From UBA7378 sp049611805 (GTDB taxonomy: Bacteria > Pseudomonadota > Alphaproteobacteria > RS24), in the NCBI GenBank assembly GCA_049611805.1, contig JBMZAX010000011.1:1-64000 (forward strand): a DNA stretch of 64,000 bases, given 5' to 3'. The notes under the pieces were generated by a model, which saw only the letters and a list, made by a program, of their open reading frames with translations, did not search any database and was not told the DNA's origin. Position numbers and translations under genes: made by a program. Positions 27,016-36,147 of this stretch are shown in pieces. Positions within the stretch are counted from its first letter, which is position 1. Each line of letters opens with the position of its first letter.

Positions 27016-28821
27016 TCAACTCTCTTCCGTGTCGCCATCATCATTATTGGCGTCATTATTGGTGTCGCTATTGGCGTCGCTAGTGGTGGCATCATCTTCA
27101 TTGCCACTGTCACTGCCACTGTCATCACGATTGAGCGCCGCACCCAGAATATCGCCAAGCGAGGCACCGCTGTCGGATGAGCCATATTGCTCGACAGCCT
27201 CTTTTTCTTCGGCAATCTCAAGCGCCTTGATGGACAGACCAATGCGGCGTGCGCGCTGGTCAATATTGGTCACCATGGCGTCGAGCTTGTCGCCGACATT
27301 GAAGCGTTCGGGGCGCTGGTCTTCGCGGTCGCGCGACAGGTCGCTGCGGCGGATAAAGGCCGACACATCTGCGTCGCCCACGCCAACTTCCAGCCCGCCA
27401 TCGGTCACAGCCGTCACTTCGCACGTCACCGTGCTGCCGCGGCGCAAATCGCCAAGGCTTTCAAACGGGTCGCCGTCCAGCTGTTTGACGCCCAAACTCA
27501 CGCGCTCTTTGTCCATATCGACATCGAGCACCACGGCTTCGACCGTCTGGCCTTTCGAGAAACCGGCAAGCGCATCATCGCCCGACAGGTTCCAGTCCAG
27601 ATCCGACATATGCACCATGCCGTCAATTTCATCTTCCAGACCGACAAACAGGCCAAATTCGGTGATGTTCTTGATCTCGCCCGATACTTTCGTGCCGACC
27701 GGATAGCGGCTGGCAAAGTCTTCCCACGGGTTTGCCATGCATTGTTTGAGCCCCAGCGAAATACGACGTTTTTCGCTGTCGACTTCCAGCACCATCACTT
27801 CGACTTCCTGCGAGGTCGAAACGATTTTGCCCGGATGCACATTCTTTTTGACCCAGCTCATTTCCGACACATGCACAAGCCCTTCAATGCCTGAGCCCAG
27901 CTCAACAAACGCACCGTAATCGGTGATATTTGTGACGCGACCGGTGACGCGGGTTTCCAGCGGGAAGCGCGCTTCGATATCGTCCCAAGGATCGGATTCG
28001 AGCTGTTTCATGCCCAGGCTGATACGCTGGGTTTCCGAATTGATCTTGATGACCTGCACCCGCACGGTCTCGCCGACGGTCAGCACTTCGGAAGGATGGT
28101 TGACGCGCCGCCATGCAATGTCGGTGACATGCAACAGGCCGTCAACACCGCCCAGATCGACAAAGGCACCGTAATCGGTGATGTTTTTCACCACGCCTTC
28201 AACGGCCTGACCTTCGACGAGGTTCTGCACAATCTCGCTGCGGGCTTCGGCGCGGGTTTCTTCCATAATGGCGCGCCGCGACACGACAATATTGCCGCGC
28301 CGACGATCCATTTTGAGAATTTGGAAAGGTTGTTTGGTGTTCATCAGCGGGGTGACATCGCGCACCGGACGAATGTCGACCTGACTGCCCGGCAAAAAGG
28401 CCGTTGCACCGTCGAGATCGACCGTAAAGCCACCTTTGACGCGCCCGAAAATGACGCCCTCGACACGCTCTTCGGCGGCGAATGACTGTTCCAGCTTGGT
28501 CCAGCTTTCCTCGCGCCGTGCCTTGTCGCGCGACAGCATGGCTTCGCCCATCGCGTTTTCAATACGTTCCAGATACACCTCAACCCGATCGCCGACACCG
28601 ACTGTCGGTTCCTGGCCGGCCATTGAGAACTCGCGCAGCGGCACGCGTCCTTCGGTTTTCAGGCCTACGTCAATAATGACCAGATCATTTTCAATTGCCG
28701 TGATACGGCCTTCAACCACGCTGCCTTCAACGGGGCTGTCTTCGGCAAAGCTCTGCTCCAGCAGGGCGGCGAAATCGTCTTGTGTCGGGTTGAGTTCCGA
28801 CGCGGTATTGGTGTCAGACAC
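27016..28821 (-). CDS. rpsA: 30S ribosomal protein S1
   Basis: 601 residues with six S1/OB repeats, among them GGFTVDLDGATAFLPGSQVD, ITDYGAFVDLGGVDGLLHV, ITDYGAFVELGSGIEGLVHV and ITEFGLFVGLEDEIDGMVHM. The last repeat, ending FIRRSDLS, is the most diverged. The GTG at 28821 has GGAG 7 nt upstream and gives VSDTNTAS; the longer frame to 28845 is unlikely. The tail (SDSGNEDDATTSDANSDTNN... ) is low-complexity Asp/Asn/Ser. It follows cmk, as usual. Confidence 0.96.
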   Translation of the reverse strand: MSDTNTASELNPTQDDFAALLEQSFAEDSPVEGSVVEGRITAIENDLVIIDVGLKTEGRVPLREFSMAGQEPTVGVGDRVEVYLERIENAMGEAMLSRDKARREESWTKLEQSFAAEERVEGVIFGRVKGGFTVDLDGATAFLPGSQVDIRPVRDVTPLMNTKQPFQILKMDRRRGNIVVSRRAIMEETRAEARSEIVQNLVEGQAVEGVVKNITDYGAFVDLGGVDGLLHVTDIAWRRVNHPSEVLTVGETVRVQVIKINSETQRISLGMKQLESDPWDDIEARFPLETRVTGRVTNITDYGAFVELGSGIEGLVHVSEMSWVKKNVHPGKIVSTSQEVEVMVLEVDSEKRRISLGLKQCMANPWEDFASRYPVGTKVSGEIKNITEFGLFVGLEDEIDGMVHMSDLDWNLSGDDALAGFSKGQTVEAVVLDVDMDKERVSLGVKQLDGDPFESLGDLRRGSTVTCEVTAVTDGGLEVGVGDADVSAFIRRSDLSRDREDQRPERFNVGDKLDAMVTNIDQRARRIGLSIKALEIAEEKEAVEQYGSSDSGASLGDILGAALNRDDSGSDSGNEDDATTSDANSDTNNDANNDDGDTEES

Positions 28822-28953
28822 TGTGTGTCTCCTCAGTCTTGCCAATGGCGAACATCTGTCCGCTGGACTTCCCTCGCACGGGGCGCGTCAAGACGCGCAC
28901 GCGGTCAACGGGCGGTTTAAAAGGATGGCATTCGGGCGGTTTGGATTTCGTGG

Positions 28954-29607
28954 CTAGTGCGATACCAGCGCTAGAGCCGCCGCGAACGCCTCTTCTATAG
29001 ACAAATCTGACGTGTCTAGCAAGTGGGCATCTTCAGCCGCGCGCATGGGCGCTGTGGCGCGTGCGCTGTCGCGTTGGTCGCGCGCCTTCAAATCGGCCAG
29101 AACATCTTCCGGCGAGATTTGCGGGTCGTGCCGGCGGAGTTCCTGCCACCGGCGCTCTGCGCGAATTTCGGCACGCGCGGTCACAAAAATTTTATGCGCC
29201 GCTTGGGGGCACACAATTGTGCCGATATCGCGCCCGTCCAGAACCGCACCGGCTTTGCCGTCGGGCGGTGTTTCGGCAATATCGCGCTGGATTTGCAAGA
29301 TCGCGGCGCGCGTATCGGGCTGGGCGGCGACCATTGAGGCGGCAGTGCCGACAGCATCGGTTCGCAAAGCGGCCAGCGTGTCCGGATCGTTCAGCATGGT
29401 GAGGTCGAAACCCTTGGCCGCGCGCAGACCGGCAGATGCATCTTCGGGTGCTTCGCCGCGGCGCAACACATCAAAAGCCAGCGCCCGATAGAGCGATCCG
29501 GTGTCGAGATAGGCATAATCAAAATGCGCCGCCAGACGGCGCGCCAGCGTGCCCTTGCCCGAAGCGGCGGGCCCGTCTACCGCAATAATGACCGGTTCAG
29601 ACGTCAA
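28954..29607 (-). CDS. cmk: Cytidylate kinase
   Basis: A 217-residue CMP/dCMP kinase with P-loop AVDGPAASGKGTLARR, the YLDTGSLYRALA segment and LDGRDIGTIV. The start codon is TTG (29605-29607), preceded by AGGAG at 6 nt; no better in-frame start exists. The first 11 nt overlap the end of aroA, consistent with coupled translation in aroA-cmk-rpsA. Confidence 0.95.
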   Translation of the reverse strand: MTSEPVIIAVDGPAASGKGTLARRLAAHFDYAYLDTGSLYRALAFDVLRRGEAPEDASAGLRAAKGFDLTMLNDPDTLAALRTDAVGTAASMVAAQPDTRAAILQIQRDIAETPPDGKAGAVLDGRDIGTIVCPQAAHKIFVTARAEIRAERRWQELRRHDPQISPEDVLADLKARDQRDSARATAPMRAAEDAHLLDTSDLSIEEAFAAALALVSH

Positions 29608-30940
29608 ATCGGGCTCCTATGCCGGCCATGGCTTCGAAGAAATTCGGAAAACTCGTGGCAATCATGGCCGTGTCATCGACGCGCACGGGGTTTTGCGTTG
29701 CCAGTCCCATGACCAGAAATGCCATGGCAATGCGGTGATCGTCATGCGTGGTGACGCAAGCCCCCCCATTTGGTGTTCCGCCTGTAACGCTCAGGCTGTC
29801 AGTGCCGGCTTCCACCTGCACGCCATTTTCCCGCAAGCCCGCCTCGACGGCCGCCAGCCGGTCGCTTTCCTTGACCCGCAATTCACCAATACCCGCCATA
29901 TGCGTGGTGCCTTCGGCAAAGGCGGCGGCCACGGCAAGCGCGGGATATTCGTCAATCATGGAAGGCGCCATTTCGGCGCCAACCTCAATGCCCTTGAGCG
30001 GGCTGTAGGCAACATCCAGATCGGCAATCGGCTCGCCCGCTTCGGTGCGCTCATTACAGCGTTTAATATTGGCACCCATGCGGGTCAGAACGCGGATGAG
30101 ACCGTCACGCTGGGGGTTGAGCAGTACATTTTCGAGCCGCAATTTCGAGCCCGGAACAATCAGCGCGGCAACCAGCGGAAACGCGGCCGAAGACGGATCG
30201 CCCGGCACGGCAATATCATGCGCGCGCAGGCGGGCATGGCCGTCAAGCGTCACGATATTTTCAGTGTTTTCCGCCCCCGACCGTTGGCTCGAAATATTGG
30301 CCCCGAACAGCGCCAGCATGTTTTCGGTATGGTCGCGCGTGATGTGTTTTTCGCGCACGATTGTCTTTCCCGCGGCGCCCAGACCCGCCAGCAAAATTGC
30401 CGATTTGACCTGCGCCGAGGCAAATTCGGGCGTCACATCCACCGGCAGGGGCTGCGCCGCGCCGGTGATGGTTAGCGGCAGGCGGCCCGTGCCATTGTCT
30501 TCAATCTGCGCACCGGTTTGCGCGAGCGGCTGCGTCACCCGCGCCATCGGGCGGCGCGACAATGAGGCGTCACCGGTAAATTCCGCCGATATGCCCGCTC
30601 CGGCCACCACGCCCATAACAAGGCGTGCGCCCGTGCCGGAATTGCCGAAATCCAGTGCCCGGGCAGGCGTTTTGAAACCGGCCGGCCCGCAACCGCAAAC
30701 CTCCCAAACACCATTGCCCAGATTGGAAACCGTCGCCCCCAGCTGGCGCATGGCTTGGGCCGTTGCCAGCACGTCATCACCCTCCAAAAGTCCGGTGATG
30801 CGGCTTGTGCCGGTCGCCATGGCCGCCAGAATAAGCGCGCGATGCGATATTGATTTGTCGCCGGGCACGCGGAAATCTCCGCTCAGCGGTGCCGGTGCGG
30901 GCGCATGTGGGCCTTGCGGGGTGGCAGGTGTGTCGCTCAT
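29597..30940 (-). CDS. aroA: 3-phosphoshikimate 1-carboxyvinyltransferase (EPSP synthase, class II)
   Basis: 447 residues. It transfers enolpyruvyl from PEP to shikimate-3-phosphate. FRVPGDKSISHRALILAA, SAQVKSAILLAG, TRDHTENML, PSMIDEYPALAVAAAFAEG and RVKESDRLAAVE align with Agrobacterium CP4-type class II enzymes. At the residue that is Ala100 in CP4 (glyphosate tolerance) this protein has Gly, in FGNSGTGARL. The start at 30940 (MSDTPATPQG) is preferred on family length over one at 30982; neither has a good ribosome site. Confidence 0.94.
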   Translation of the reverse strand: MSDTPATPQGPHAPAPAPLSGDFRVPGDKSISHRALILAAMATGTSRITGLLEGDDVLATAQAMRQLGATVSNLGNGVWEVCGCGPAGFKTPARALDFGNSGTGARLVMGVVAGAGISAEFTGDASLSRRPMARVTQPLAQTGAQIEDNGTGRLPLTITGAAQPLPVDVTPEFASAQVKSAILLAGLGAAGKTIVREKHITRDHTENMLALFGANISSQRSGAENTENIVTLDGHARLRAHDIAVPGDPSSAAFPLVAALIVPGSKLRLENVLLNPQRDGLIRVLTRMGANIKRCNERTEAGEPIADLDVAYSPLKGIEVGAEMAPSMIDEYPALAVAAAFAEGTTHMAGIGELRVKESDRLAAVEAGLRENGVQVEAGTDSLSVTGGTPNGGACVTTHDDHRIAMAFLVMGLATQNPVRVDDTAMIATSFPNFFEAMAGIGARFDV

Positions 30941-31101
30941 GCCCAACTTGTCCCGCGAAATCTGTGTAGCGTCAAGCCGCATGGGGTTTTGGCCGCGCGA
31001 AGGGCGCGAAAAAAATTATGTCGAAAGGGTGACTTTGCTTTTGACAGCAGGGGCGCTTCATGGCAGGGATTTATCTCCAATTGCCAATGGAGGGCTAAAA
31101 C

Positions 31102-31476
31102 ATGGTTGATCCAAAGTTCGGAACGAAGCGTGTGTGTGAGGCATGTGGCGGCAAATTTTACGATCTGAACAAAAATCCCGTGGTTTGCCCTTTATGTGGT
31201 CACAGCTTCGACCCAAATGCGGCCAGCGCCCCCGTTGCGCCCGTGGCTGAGGTTGCGCCGGTGCAAGACCCGCCCGAAAAGGATGAAGACGAGACCCCGA
31301 AGGATGAAAACGAAATCAGCCTCGACGATATTGTCGACGAAGACGATGATGACGGCGATGATGAGCTTGCCGAATTTGACGATGGGGCCGTGCTGGTCGA
31401 GGATGAAGAAGATGACGACCTGCTCGAAGATGACGCAGGCGATGACGAGTTTATCGAAAGTGACGACGAGGATTGA
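31102..31476 (+). CDS. TIGR02300-family zinc-ribbon protein with acidic tail
   Basis: 124 residues. A conserved start GTKRVCEACGGKFYDLNKNP continues to VVCPLCGHSF, giving four Cys in a zinc ribbon; this is the alphaproteobacterial TIGR02300 family of unknown function. The rest is Pro/Ala then almost pure Asp/Glu (EDDDDGDDELAEFDD). GGAGGG lies 7 nt before the ATG. It diverges from aroA, its usual neighbour. Confidence 0.9.
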   Translation: MVDPKFGTKRVCEACGGKFYDLNKNPVVCPLCGHSFDPNAASAPVAPVAEVAPVQDPPEKDEDETPKDENEISLDDIVDEDDDDGDDELAEFDDGAVLVEDEEDDDLLEDDAGDDEFIESDDED

Positions 31477-31577
31477 TCACGCCGCCGGTCAGGGCGGCCG
31501 GGCAGATGATTTTTCTTGATATGGTGTCGCAGACCGTTTAGGTTCCCACCTCGCCGGCGGGGATTTACCGCCGTTTC

Positions 31578-31653
<76 letters not shown>

Positions 31654-31673
31654 AAATTTCCCAATTTGAAATA

Positions 31674-31713
31674 TTTGAGAGAGCTGTGCTTGTTTTGAGA
31701 GAGCTGTGCTTGC
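31674..31713. repeat. 20-bp tandem duplication between tRNA-Ala and hpf
   Basis: TTTGAGAGAGCTGTGCTTG plus one base occurs twice in a row (31674-31693 and 31694-31713), differing only at the last base. It lies 12 nt beyond the hpf stop and 20 nt after tRNA-Ala. Confidence 0.9.
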
Positions 31714-31725
31714 CGCGAAGCTCGC

Positions 31726-32295
31726 TTAACTCACCGTGTCCAGCTCGACCCAGCCAATATTGCCGTCGGCGCGCCGGTGAACGAGGTTCAGACCGTCCGC
31801 GCGGCTTTTGAACAGCACAAACGGCGTGTCGCCCAGCTCCAATTGCATCACCGCATCGCTGACGCTGAGTTGCGGCAACACGCGGTCGTTTTCGGCGATG
31901 ATGACGGGTGCAAATTCTGCCGGCATTTGCCCGCCGGCGGGTTCGGGCTCAAATACGCGTTCGGCAAAAACCTGCGGGGCGGGGCCGCGCCCGTTTTGCT
32001 CATGATGGTTTTTCAGCCGTCTTTTATAGCGGCGCAATTGTTTTTCGATGCGCTCAACCGACTGCTCAAAGCTTGTGTAAATATCGGTGTCATTGCCGGT
32101 GGCGTTCAGATAAAGGCCGCTGTCGAGGTGCAGCGAACAATTGGCCTCAAAGCCATGACCCTGGCGCGAGAAGACAACATTTACGTCGGCGGGGCGATTG
32201 AAATATTTTTCTACCGCGCCCGTCAGTCTGGTTTCGACATGTGTGCGCAAGGCTGCACCTGTTTCAATGTGGCGTCCGGTAATGTTGATTTTCAT
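31726..32295 (-). CDS. hpf: Ribosome hibernation-promoting factor, long form
   Basis: A 189-residue long-type HPF. The N-terminal domain (MKINITGRHIETGAALR ... RIEKQLRRYKRRLKNHH) binds the 30S decoding region. After a Pro/Glu-rich linker the C-terminal domain (VSDAVMQLELGDTPFVLFKS) mediates 100S dimers. The ATG at 32295 follows AGGGGA; an ATG 21 nt upstream is possible. In most alphaproteobacteria it stands between rpoN and ptsN, but here neither flanks it. Confidence 0.94.
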   Translation of the reverse strand: MKINITGRHIETGAALRTHVETRLTGAVEKYFNRPADVNVVFSRQGHGFEANCSLHLDSGLYLNATGNDTDIYTSFEQSVERIEKQLRRYKRRLKNHHEQNGRGPAPQVFAERVFEPEPAGGQMPAEFAPVIIAENDRVLPQLSVSDAVMQLELGDTPFVLFKSRADGLNLVHRRADGNIGWVELDTVS

Positions 32296-32464
32296 GAGTA
32301 TTCCCCTTTCCTTCATCGTGTCTTTCGTCTTGGTTGCATGTCGCCGGAATCCGGCTTGACGAAAGCTGTCTGCATATTTCAACAGCAGGCGGAGAATGGA
32401 TGTGTCAGGCTCGCGCCTGCCGGTTAGCGCATATGATAGATGCGTAACTGATAAAATTGTGCCC

Positions 32465-32491
32465 AAGAAATGCGACCCTGTCCAGTCGCAT
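32465..32491 (-). terminator. Probable intrinsic terminator of the lpt operon
   Basis: On the minus strand, immediately after lptB, ATGCGAC and GTCGCAT form a perfect 7-bp stem with an 8-nt loop, followed by TTTCTT. The rest of the 201-nt space to hpf (32296-32496) holds no open gene; it should contain the hpf promoter. Confidence 0.75.
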
Positions 32492-32496
32492 GATGT

Positions 32497-33306
32497 CTAA
32501 AGCGCAAATTCCGAGCCCAGATAATATTTGCGCACTTCCGGATGCCCGACGATTTCTTCCGCCGAGCCTTCCATCAGCACCTGTCCGTCATGAATAATGA
32601 CGGCGCGGTCGATAATCCCCAGCGTTTCGCGCACATTATGGTCGGTGATCAGCACGCCCAGCCCGCGTCCGGTCAGCTTGGCGACGAGAGAACGAATTTC
32701 GCCGATCGCGATCGGGTCGATACCGGCGAAAGGCTCGTCCAGCAAAATAAAACTCGGATTGCTTGCCAGCGCGCGTGCAATCTCGACACGGCGGCGTTCG
32801 CCGCCCGACAGCGCCAGCCCCGGCGTGTCGCGCAAATGCCCGATGGCGAAATCATCCATCAGCTCTTCAACGCGCTGGGCGCGAATATCGGGCGACGGTT
32901 CGACAGCCTCAAGAATGGCCATGATATTATCCGACACGCTCAAAGTTCTGAAAATCGATGCTTCCTGCGGCAGATAGCCGACACCCAGCCGCGCGCGCCG
33001 ATACATGGGCAGGCCGGATACGTCATAGCCGTCCAGCATAATGCGTCCGGCATCGGGGCGCACAAGGCCGGTAATCATATAAAATGTGGTGGTTTTGCCC
33101 GCGCCATTTGGCCCCAACAGGCCGACGGCCTCGCGCCGGTTTACACTCAACGACACATTGCGAACAACCTTGCGACCCCGAAAACTCTTGCTGAGGTTAA
33201 AGGCGGCGAGGCCCTCTTCGGGCTGGCGTTGCCCGCCAGTGCCGGTATCGGTTTCAGTATCAGTTCCGGTATCGGGGCCGCGTTTGGGCTGGGTGTCTTT
33301 ACTCAT
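32497..33306 (-). CDS. lptB: LPS export ABC transporter ATP-binding protein
   Basis: A 269-residue ATPase energising LPS transport through LptFG-LptC-LptA. Walker A is GPNGAGKTTTF, the signature LALSGGERRRVEIARAL, Walker B FILLDEPFAGIDP. The N-terminal 30 residues are a low-complexity extension (PDTGTDTETDTGTGG) absent from typical LptB of about 240 residues. It follows lptA; a terminator lies right after its stop. Confidence 0.95.
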   Translation of the reverse strand: MSKDTQPKRGPDTGTDTETDTGTGGQRQPEEGLAAFNLSKSFRGRKVVRNVSLSVNRREAVGLLGPNGAGKTTTFYMITGLVRPDAGRIMLDGYDVSGLPMYRRARLGVGYLPQEASIFRTLSVSDNIMAILEAVEPSPDIRAQRVEELMDDFAIGHLRDTPGLALSGGERRRVEIARALASNPSFILLDEPFAGIDPIAIGEIRSLVAKLTGRGLGVLITDHNVRETLGIIDRAVIIHDGQVLMEGSAEEIVGHPEVRKYYLGSEFAL

Positions 33307-33397
33307 CGCGCCAGCCTAGCTGAATCGAATGGCGAAGCAAAGCCATCCGCGTCTCGCCGCCGCCGCAAACTGCCTTATGCCGCACCTCGGCGCCATC

Positions 33398-33970
33398 TCA
33401 CCGTGAACTGTTGGGCTTCAACCGGATGCGCGCCCTTCCACTGCCTTTGGGGGCGTCTTTTTGTTTGCTGCTTTTGTCATTATCGCCTGCGCTATTTGCT
33501 GCGCCGAAAATCCGGCTGGTGCCGTCGCGCAGATTGATGACAAGTCGGGCGCCGGTGAGCGTGTCTGCATCCGTGTCTTTTGTGTTGATGACGCGTACAT
33601 TGCCCGTCACCGTCATTTCCTCGGCACTGACCAGATAAACCGCCGCATCGCCGAAAACCTCGCGCCCGTTTTCCGAAACAATGTGAACGCTTTGCGCCGC
33701 CGTGATGCGGGTGAGCCTGCGCGGGGTCGTGTTGGCGTAAAACAGGGCCACTTCGCGCGCCGTCAGACTTAACGGGCCCTGCGCCAGTGCCGCATTGCCC
33801 AGCAATTCCGCACGCGCGCCGCTTCTGAACAGAGACATTTTGTCGGCTTCTATGTTAATCGGCGCATCGCTGTCAGTGGCGAAAACGCCGGCGGTTTCGG
33901 CCGCCGCCGGTGTTTGCCATATCAGCGCAAGGCATAAAATACCAAACAGCGATCGGGTCAGGCGGTTCAT
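33398..33970 (-). CDS. lptA: LPS transport periplasmic protein LptA
   Basis: 190 residues. A signal peptide (SLFGILCLALIWQTPAAAE) precedes the jelly-roll OstA domain with PINIEADKMSLFRSGARAEL and MTVTGNVRVINTKDT. LptA forms the periplasmic bridge for LPS between LptC and LptD. It overlaps the lptC stop by ATGA, and lptB follows after 91 nt. The C-terminal tail is Lys/Arg-rich. Confidence 0.92.
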   Translation of the reverse strand: MNRLTRSLFGILCLALIWQTPAAAETAGVFATDSDAPINIEADKMSLFRSGARAELLGNAALAQGPLSLTAREVALFYANTTPRRLTRITAAQSVHIVSENGREVFGDAAVYLVSAEEMTVTGNVRVINTKDTDADTLTGARLVINLRDGTSRIFGAANSAGDNDKSSKQKDAPKGSGRARIRLKPNSSR

Positions 33971-34569
33971 TTGACGGCCCGTGCCGCTTTCGGGTCAATC
34001 GTCAGCCGCGCGCGGTCAAAAATATAGACTGCCGGCGTTTGCGAGATTTGCAGGCCCGTAGCCTCAAGCGTGCCTTGCGGCGCGGTGCCCGAAACCGGCT
34101 TTTGCGTTTGTCCGGTACCGTTTGACGTGTCATAGACCAAATCGACCAGCACCAGAACAAGGCCGTTATCGTCGCGATAGGTAACGCCGTCGTCCAGGTT
34201 CAAAAGGCCGGTTTCATTGTTCATCAGTCCGGTTTTTGCCTCAATGACATAGCCCGGTGCCGCGCCCACAGACTCGAACCGCGCATCGACATCGCGCAAA
34301 TTGATAAGCGCATTGGCGGCGTCTTGCGTGTGGGCTGTGGCGGCGGAAATTTCATATGGCACATTGGCCGAACTGGTGCCGCGCATGACCGGTTCGCGCA
34401 GCACGATGCCGCCGCCGGAATCCGTGCCGTCAAAAATTGCCAATTGGATGATGTCATTACCGGAGCGGCTGAAAATCACCAGCAGCCCAAGCACGAACAC
34501 GGCCAGTCCGGGCAATACAAGCTTCAGGCGGGCAACGCGGCGCGAATGGATTTCGGGATTGTCATTCAT
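33967..34569 (-). CDS. lptC: LPS export system protein LptC
   Basis: A 200-residue bitopic membrane protein with a single helix near residues 16-35 (LVLPGLAVFVLGLLVIFS) and a periplasmic OstA-like domain. The fold is diverged, but the signal-anchor plus the order lptC-lptA-lptB and the ATGA overlap with lptA make the assignment secure. Confidence 0.88.
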   Translation of the reverse strand: MNDNPEIHSRRVARLKLVLPGLAVFVLGLLVIFSRSGNDIIQLAIFDGTDSGGGIVLREPVMRGTSSANVPYEISAATAHTQDAANALINLRDVDARFESVGAAPGYVIEAKTGLMNNETGLLNLDDGVTYRDDNGLVLVLVDLVYDTSNGTGQTQKPVSGTAPQGTLEATGLQISQTPAVYIFDRARLTIDPKAARAVK

Positions 34570-34618
34570 GGCTCAAATCCGTTTTGTGGTCTGCCTTGGC
34601 GCACGCCACGATGTGCAA

Positions 34619-35230
34619 TCAGTGGGAAAAAATATCCAGATCCTCAAACCCGGCGAGATCCATGGCCGAGCGCACCAGCACGAAGTCAAAACACGCTTCG
34701 GCCATGGGGCGGCGGCCTTCGCGATCGAGCATGGTTTCGAGCCGGTCTTTGAGCGCGTGCAAATGCAAAACATCTGAAGCCGCATAGTTAAGCTGGGCAT
34801 CCGACAATTCGGGAGCCCCCCAGTCGGAGCTTTGCTGGGCCTTTGAAAGGTCAACATCCAGCAATTCGCGGCACAAATCCTTCAGCCCGTGCCGGTCGGT
34901 ATAGGTACGCACAAGCTTGGAGGCAATTTTGGTGCACCAGAGCGGTGCCGCATGAACGCCCAAATATTGCGCGATGGCCGCCAGATCAAACCGCGCATAG
35001 TGGAAAATTTTGACCACCGCGCGGTCGGACAAAAGCGCCTTTAAATTCGGCGCGTCATAATTGTCGCCCGCAAATTGCACGATATGGGCATCGCCGTCCC
35101 CGGCCGACAATTGCACAAGGCACAGGCGGTCGCGCGTGGTTTTAAGGCCCAGCGTTTCGGTATCCACAGCAATGGATCCGGAAAATGTCAGGCCGTCGGG
35201 AAGATCGTTTTTATGCAAATGAATGCTCAT
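34619..35230 (-). CDS. Ribonuclease D-family 3'-5' exonuclease, NrnC type
   Basis: 203 residues. The DEDDy exonuclease motifs are intact: AVDTETLGL, HYARFDL and YAASDVLHLHAL. Single-domain length without HRDC domains, and the location next to lptC, match NrnC, the alphaproteobacterial enzyme that degrades short oligoribonucleotides (and pGpG) in place of Orn. It precedes lptC by 49 nt and could be co-transcribed. Confidence 0.88.
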   Translation of the reverse strand: MSIHLHKNDLPDGLTFSGSIAVDTETLGLKTTRDRLCLVQLSAGDGDAHIVQFAGDNYDAPNLKALLSDRAVVKIFHYARFDLAAIAQYLGVHAAPLWCTKIASKLVRTYTDRHGLKDLCRELLDVDLSKAQQSSDWGAPELSDAQLNYAASDVLHLHALKDRLETMLDREGRRPMAEACFDFVLVRSAMDLAGFEDLDIFSH

Positions 35231-35345
35231 GCCGCCACCTTTTGGTCAGATTTGCCACATTTATATGGGCGTGGCCGGACTGCCACGATAATATTGGACA
35301 TGTCATAGCATATGTGCGGTGTCAACGCATATAGCTGCGCCGGTT

Positions 35346-36035
35346 TCACTCAAACAGTGAAATGCGCGGGCCTCTGGGTTTTGGGGTTTTATGCGTGTCG
35401 GGAAGCGTGCAAATGCGTTCCATGCGGGTCGTGCTGCCATCGGCATATTCCCATACGAGCTGGTCGCCCTCACGGTAGCGGCTGACGACTTTGGGCCCCC
35501 AGCCAAATACATGAAAGTTCAAAACATTGTCTTTCCAGATCATTGATGCCGAGGTGCGCGGGCAATAGTCACGCGCGCCAATGGTGAACACAACATGGCC
35601 TTCCGTGTCATTTGTGTTCAGCCCGCCGGTGGCATTGGGGCCGTAATCGTGAATAATGCCGGAGGTGGTGATGACGGTGCGGCTGCCGCATTGCTCAATG
35701 CGCTCGATATGTTCGCTATGGCGGCCCGACACGGCGCGCCACAGCCCGCGAATGTCATCCGTGCCCGCGGGCAGGGGCTCGGTGCATTCGGCCAATATCG
35801 GCAAAGGAAAATGCGCATAGCTGCATCCGGGCGTGTTGCCTTTGGGAATATCGACGGCGTTTTTGCCGCTGCCGTCAAGCACGGGCGGCGTGCAATAATC
35901 CAGCGTGCTGCCGTCACCGGCAAGCGTCGCCGCATCGGTGGTGAGCGGCGGGCGTTCGGACAAAAAGGCCAGCCAGAACGCGCCGACAAAAACGAAAAGT
36001 AAAAAGCCTGCGAGGGTCAAAAGAATTTTTTTCAT
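35346..36035 (-). CDS. Secreted or membrane-anchored protein of unknown function
   Basis: 229 residues, not recognised. An N-terminal hydrophobic helix (ILLTLAGFLLFVFVGAFWLAF, shown here without its first three residues) could be a signal anchor. The remainder is probably periplasmic, with several Cys (DYCTPP, PGCSYAHF, LAECTEP, RDYCPRTS) that could pair. The stretch DIRGLWRAVSG to VVSRYREGDQLVWEYADG has the alternating pattern of a small beta-barrel, lipocalin-like. No operon partner: it stands between NrnC and a divergent dioxygenase. The start has no clear Shine-Dalgarno. Confidence 0.7.
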   Translation of the reverse strand: MKKILLTLAGFLLFVFVGAFWLAFLSERPPLTTDAATLAGDGSTLDYCTPPVLDGSGKNAVDIPKGNTPGCSYAHFPLPILAECTEPLPAGTDDIRGLWRAVSGRHSEHIERIEQCGSRTVITTSGIIHDYGPNATGGLNTNDTEGHVVFTIGARDYCPRTSASMIWKDNVLNFHVFGWGPKVVSRYREGDQLVWEYADGSTTRMERICTLPDTHKTPKPRGPRISLFE

Positions 36036-36147
36036 GGGCCCAGAGTAACCGGTGTTTGACCGGGGTCAAGAGAGGCGGCGTTGACATAAGGGGGTTTTCG
36101 CCGCATTTTTTAAGGCAAGCATGAACAATGCTTCGAGGGAGGGTGCT

